NCBI GenBank assembly: GCA_913777325.1
Contig: CAJYSA010000018.1
Location: 1-32,206 of the forward strand
DNA from: an uncultured Sphingomonas sp.
Lineage (GTDB): Bacteria; Pseudomonadota; Alphaproteobacteria; Sphingomonadales; Sphingomonadaceae
DNA length: 32,206 nt
Direction: 5' to 3'
Each line of letters starts with the position of its first letter. Position 1 is the stretch's first letter. The notes below the pieces were generated by a model. The model searched no databases. It was given only the letters and a program-made list of their open reading frames with translations, and was not told the origin of the DNA. The translations under genes and the position numbers were made by a program. Of this stretch, positions 31,265 through 32,206 are shown one piece after another.

Positions 31265-32206
31265 GTCTCTCTCCACCCAGCCAGAGGTCGTGACGCTCGG
31301 CTGCCGCCTCAACATCGCCGAAAGCGCCGCGATCCGCCAGATGGCGGGTCGCGGGCAGGTGGTGGTGAACGGCTGCGGTGTCACCAACCAGGCGGTGAAG
31401 GACACCCGCGCCGCGATCCGCCGCCTGCGCCGCGCGCGCCCGGATGCCGAACTGATCGTCACCGGCTGCGCCTCCGAAATGGATCGCGACGGCTTCGCCG
31501 CGATGCCCGAGGTAGATCGCGTGATCGGCAACGCCGCTAAGCTGCTGCCCGCGACCTGGGGCGCCCGCCCCAACGCGCCGCGCGCGGTGCCACAGACGCG
31601 CGCCTTCCTCGGCGTACAGAACGGCTGCGACAATCATTGCACCTTCTGCGCGATCCCGCAGGGCCGTGGTCGCAACCGCGCCGATCCCATTGCGGAGGTC
31701 ATTCCGCGCGTCGCGGCGCTGGTCGAGACCGGCCAACGCGAGGTGGTGCTGAGCGGCGTCGACCTCGCCAGCTACGACGATCGCGGCGCGCGGCTGGGCG
31801 CGCTGGTCGAGCGGTTGCTCGCCGAGGTGCCCGCGCTCGAACGCCTCCGCCTGTCGTCGCTCGATCCCGCCGCGATCGACGATCATCTGCTCGCCCTCCT
31901 GACGCAGGAGCCGCGCGTCATGCCGCACGTTCACCTCTCCGTGCAGGCCGGCGACGACATGATCCTGAAGCGGATGCGCCGTCGCCACGCGCGCGGTGAC
32001 GTGGTGCGACTGGTCGCACGACTGAAGGCGGCGCGCGATATCGCGATCGGCGCGGACCTGATCGCGGGCTTCCCGACCGAGGACGCGGCGATGTTCGCCA
32101 ACACGCTGAGGCTGATCGACGAGGCCGACATCACCCACGCGCACGTCTTTCCCTATTCACCGCGCGCCGGCACCCCCGCCGCACGAATGCCACAGGTTGC
32201 ACCCGC
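31263..32206 (+). CDS. mtaB: tRNA t6A37 methylthiotransferase MtaB (5' part, runs off window)
   Basis: The frame is open from the ATG at 31263 to the window end, giving at least 314 residues of a protein usually near 400-440. The N-terminal UPF0004 domain has the three cluster cysteines Cys14 (LGCRLNIAES), Cys38 (NGCGVTNQA) and Cys69 (VTGCASE). The radical-SAM CxxxCxxC is Cys122, Cys126 and Cys129 (CDNHCTFCAIP). GCRLN and NGCGVTN point to MtaB rather than MiaB. The enzyme uses two [4Fe-4S] clusters to convert t6A37 to ms2t6A37 in tRNA. It has no strong ribosome-binding site. Its gene is divergent from the DUF924 gene. Confidence 0.93.
   Translation, partial: MSLSTQPEVVTLGCRLNIAESAAIRQMAGRGQVVVNGCGVTNQAVKDTRAAIRRLRRARPDAELIVTGCASEMDRDGFAAMPEVDRVIGNAAKLLPATWGARPNAPRAVPQTRAFLGVQNGCDNHCTFCAIPQGRGRNRADPIAEVIPRVAALVETGQREVVLSGVDLASYDDRGARLGALVERLLAEVPALERLRLSSLDPAAIDDHLLALLTQEPRVMPHVHLSVQAGDDMILKRMRRRHARGDVVRLVARLKAARDIAIGADLIAGFPTEDAAMFANTLRLIDEADITHAHVFPYSPRAGTPAARMPQVAP

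Noticed and set aside
1-32206. CRISPR array, rRNA, tRNA, transposase or phage genes.
   Set aside because: No repeat-spacer pattern, cloverleaf-like sequence or recombinase motif was recognised by eye. tRNA detection without a tool is limited.

Overview
The window looks like chromosomal DNA of an alphaproteobacterium of the sphingomonad group (Sphingomonas or a close relative). The reasons are the very high G+C with strong third-position G/C, two large TonB-dependent receptors sitting next to glycoside hydrolases with no SusD-like partner, and the ffh/rpsP/rimM/trmD/rplS and mtaB gene content. No rRNA, tRNA, CRISPR array, transposase or phage gene was seen. Most genes are ordinary for such a genome. 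The species is an inference.

Layout. (A) 1-4189: end of a glycan-uptake locus, with the C-terminal part of a GH95 alpha-L-fucosidase (cut by the window edge) and a TonB-dependent receptor. (B) 4190-4377: two perfect palindromic repeats. (C) 4378-11751: mixed genes, namely a Tat-exported DUF885 protein, a CPA2 cation/proton antiporter with an RCK domain, a GT4-type glycosyltransferase, a coupled pair of His-rich PadR regulator and DUF2218 protein, and rarA. (D) 11748-21780: a second glycan locus, with a LacI-type repressor divergent from a GH31 enzyme, a GPH-family sugar symporter, an exported clan GH-A-like glycosidase with carbohydrate-binding modules and a second TonB-dependent receptor. 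(E) 21949-24751: a tight three-gene operon of type III polyketide synthase, methyltransferase and FAD oxidoreductase, probably making a modified phenolic lipid or pyrone. (F) 24861-30288: the translation/secretion set rplS-trmD-rimM-rpsP-ffh on the minus strand. (G) 30289-32206: a repeat-rich gap, a DUF924 gene and the start of mtaB.

How the genes may work together. In region D the receptor would bring oligosaccharide across the outer membrane, the exported enzyme would trim it in the periplasm, the GPH symporter would import the product, and the cytoplasmic GH31 would finish it. The repressor probably acts through an 18-bp near-palindrome just upstream of GH31. GH95 in region A together with GH31 in region D would suit fucosylated xyloglucan, but the substrate is not proven.

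The most unusual feature is in region F. The normally contiguous ffh-rpsP-rimM-trmD-rplS cluster is broken between rimM and trmD by a vapBC toxin-antitoxin module of clearly lower G+C and by a thioredoxin-reductase-like gene on the opposite strand. vapC overlaps the start of trmD by four bases, so the essential tRNA methyltransferase and ribosomal protein L19 now appear to lie downstream of a toxin-antitoxin promoter. Other points to check are the His-rich PadR/DUF2218 pair with its palindromes, the large inverted repeat upstream of ffh, and a small ORF overlapping the 5' end of rimM.
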